Shown piece by piece: positions 52,307-53,716 of a DNA stretch of 53,716 bases; the stretch's first letter is position 1, and every line of letters starts with the position of its first letter. The DNA is from Phycisphaerae bacterium (lineage in GTDB: Bacteria; Planctomycetota; Phycisphaerae; Sedimentisphaerales; SG8-4), in the NCBI GenBank assembly GCA_030603035.1, contig JAUVYQ010000001.1, positions 1 through 53,716 of the forward strand, written 5' to 3'. A model generated the notes under the pieces. The model made no database searches. It worked only from the letters and a program-made list of their open reading frames with translations, and was not told the DNA's origin. Both the position numbers and the translations under genes were made by a program.

Positions 52307-53371
52307 CTATGGCCAATTAAAAAAACAATGCTCCTCCCAGGCGGTAAATATCGCTTCAATGTTTTCAAGAGGAACATCCGCACTTGGTATTGCATATATC
52401 ATCAATCCGCCTTGGGCCGAACCAATCTTTTCAACTATCTCCTTTACCTGCTGATTAATCTCTTGAGGCCTACAAAAAGGAAGCATTTGTTCATCGAGGT
52501 CCACTGAAGCAAACAATTTACCTTTATAATACCGCTTAATACCATCGATAGTATTTGCTCTGACCTGTGGGTCATGCATGGATACTCCACATTCGACTAA
52601 ATCATCAATGATTTCCAACAGATTGCCATCTGAAGAATACCAAACATGTGAGCCTGCTTTCCGGCAAGTTTGAAAAAGCTCTTTATACCCGGGCTTTAAG
52701 TGTTTGCGAAATAATTCCGGGTTAAATATCAATCCCTTTTGACTTCCAATATCTCCATGATGCCATACTATGTCCACACCAATTTCAAGCCATTTTTTTA
52801 TGTATTTTATATTCCATTCAAGAACGACATCAATTAAATTATTGAGCTGTGGCGGTTCCTCTAAAAAATCTATCATTAAATTCTCATAACCTCTCAAAAA
52901 GTGTAAACGGTCGAAAAAACCAATCTGTGAAAACGATTCCGGCTTAGCTATTGTGAGCAATCCTTTTTTCCGTTCCTCTTCAATTTTTTCCTTCAAACCA
53001 GCCCAGTTAAGTTGTTCAAGAGGATTTGGTGCTTTAAAACTATCGAACGCTTTCCAATTTGCTAATGGGTGTTCAACGACTTGACCGATTATTCCACCCT
53101 GAGCGTTATGCCAAACACAACCCCAATCATCCTTGAAAGTCATACCCTCAATGTAGAGAGGGTCAAGCTCTTCAAAATTCTTAATTTCCTCAAGTCCGTC
53201 TTGATGATTTCCTGAAACCAGGGGATGACGCTGAATCAAATCTTTCAACTTTTTTGCATATTTCATCCACATAGACGGTGGAAGCTCGAAAGTAATTGGT
53301 ATCCATTCAGGATTTTTGAACTCCATCGCTCTTAAGTAATTTTCCCTTTCACTGATGGCTTTTACTTTCAT
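52307..53371 (-). CDS. Uroporphyrinogen decarboxylase-like protein
   Basis: The ATG at 53371 (AGGAG 8 bases upstream) gives 354 residues of the URO-D/MtaA superfamily: ENYLRAMEFKNPEWIPITFE at the start, GVDIVWHHGDIGSQKGLIFN (mid), KPGYKELFQTCRKAGSHVWY and a GLMIYAIPSADVP segment near the end. These non-heme-biosynthesis members act in corrinoid methyl transfer or unknown catabolic steps. It is distinct from the amber-interrupted one at 35762. It precedes a truncated SSS transporter, the sort of sugar- or acid-utilisation neighbour typical for the group. Confidence 0.85.
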   Translation of the reverse strand: MKVKAISERENYLRAMEFKNPEWIPITFELPPSMWMKYAKKLKDLIQRHPLVSGNHQDGLEEIKNFEELDPLYIEGMTFKDDWGCVWHNAQGGIIGQVVEHPLANWKAFDSFKAPNPLEQLNWAGLKEKIEEERKKGLLTIAKPESFSQIGFFDRLHFLRGYENLMIDFLEEPPQLNNLIDVVLEWNIKYIKKWLEIGVDIVWHHGDIGSQKGLIFNPELFRKHLKPGYKELFQTCRKAGSHVWYSSDGNLLEIIDDLVECGVSMHDPQVRANTIDGIKRYYKGKLFASVDLDEQMLPFCRPQEINQQVKEIVEKIGSAQGGLMIYAIPSADVPLENIEAIFTAWEEHCFFNWP

Positions 53372-53415
53372 TTCATTCTCCTGCTTTTTAGGATTACAAA
53401 AATTTCGGTAAGCGT

Positions 53416-53716
53416 TCAGGCAGATTTGGCTAAATTGCCTGCTGTTTTTATTAATGAAGGAGCAGCAATGCCATCCAAATGACAACGACACGCATCACGC
53501 AAATATTCAATAATGCTTCGACCCTGCAAGCGGCAGGTCGCGCACGTTGTGAGTATACGCTCCGCATAACGCGCACCGCGTTCGCTCTGCGTGCCGAAAC
53601 TGCTCTTACGCCACAATACGCCTTGCCGCACAATGCGTTCGGCTGTATTGTTGGTCGGCTCTACGCTCTGGTCCTTCACGAATGTCCAGAGATGTTTGCG
53701 GTGCTTGAGAATATTG
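53416..53716 (-). CDS. IS66-family transposase, C-terminal end, partial at window edge
   Basis: The frame continues beyond the right edge. It reads EPTNNTAERIVRQGVLWRKS, then FGTQSERGARYAERILTTCA, LQGRSIIEYLRDAC and APSL, the DDE-end and C-terminal part of IS66 TnpC. It is intact as far as visible. The insertion end should lie between 53372 and 53416; no terminal inverted repeat is evident there. Confidence 0.9.
   Translation of the reverse strand, partial: NILKHRKHLWTFVKDQSVEPTNNTAERIVRQGVLWRKSSFGTQSERGARYAERILTTCATCRLQGRSIIEYLRDACRCHLDGIAAPSLIKTAGNLAKSA

Overview
The window looks like a chromosome segment from the Planctomycetota, most likely Phycisphaerae-like (inference from gene content). 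Evidence: a subtilase with a GDFNYDG…NWLG dockerin-like tail; two Tat-signal sulfatases with CxPxR motifs; two ECF sigma genes each joined by a 4-bp overlap to an anti-sigma-like membrane protein, one with an H-X9-DG pseudopilin-like end; a Tat-exported Gfo/Idh/MocA oxidoreductase; URO-D-like proteins beside sugar genes; and intergenic spaces full of short palindromic or word-like repeats. Coding density is high, but many gaps are filled with repeats.

Layout. 1-6.9 kb: tail of an unidentified gene, a divergent CTP synthase (pyrG), a coiled-coil lipoprotein, mtnP, a secreted subtilase, queG and a Cys-cluster unknown. 7-11.2 kb: two sigma/anti-sigma pairs on the minus strand. 11.6-14 kb: a GC-rich two-gene cassette (DUF6504-like, Gfo/Idh/MocA) lying between two copies of a ~97-bp sequence. 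14-25.2 kb: beta-propeller-like protein, purH, sulfatase, a REP-associated tyrosine transposase (RAYT) with five REP palindromes, metK, DUF547 lipoprotein, rtcB, second sulfatase. 25.6-35.7 kb: a peptide/oligosaccharide ABC importer with two tandem membrane-anchored binding proteins, two permeases and two ATPases, with a different small repeat in almost every gap and one repeat inside the last ATPase gene, followed by a STAS protein. 35.7-38.9 kb: a rhamnose-type set (URO-D-like gene with an in-frame amber codon, rhaM, rhaT) and a double-ACT protein.

39.0-51.3 kb may be a genomic island. It begins at a 5' fragment of tRNA-Asp that keeps a strong promoter and ends at an intact tRNA-Asp, with a tRNA-Val-like fragment and the C-terminal end of a tyrosine recombinase just inside the right end. 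It carries almost only signal transduction: a MEDS-domain kinase with a NarL-type regulator, a second NarL-type regulator, and a minus-strand operon of porin-like protein, Cache-like/HAMP/PAS kinase, single-domain receiver and REC-PAS-kinase. 51.4-53.7 kb is a rearranged border: a truncated transposase-like HTH gene, a ThuA-like fragment abutting a truncated sodium:solute symporter head to head, a URO-D-like gene, and an IS66-family transposase running off the edge.

The most interesting signals are the 91-bp palindromic repeat read in frame within an ABC ATPase, the tRNA-Asp-bounded signalling island, the GC-rich cassette between direct repeats, the RAYT/REP cluster, the amber-interrupted URO-D gene, and the CTP synthase lacking the usual triad Glu. 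All identifications come from reading motifs by eye; no database search was run.
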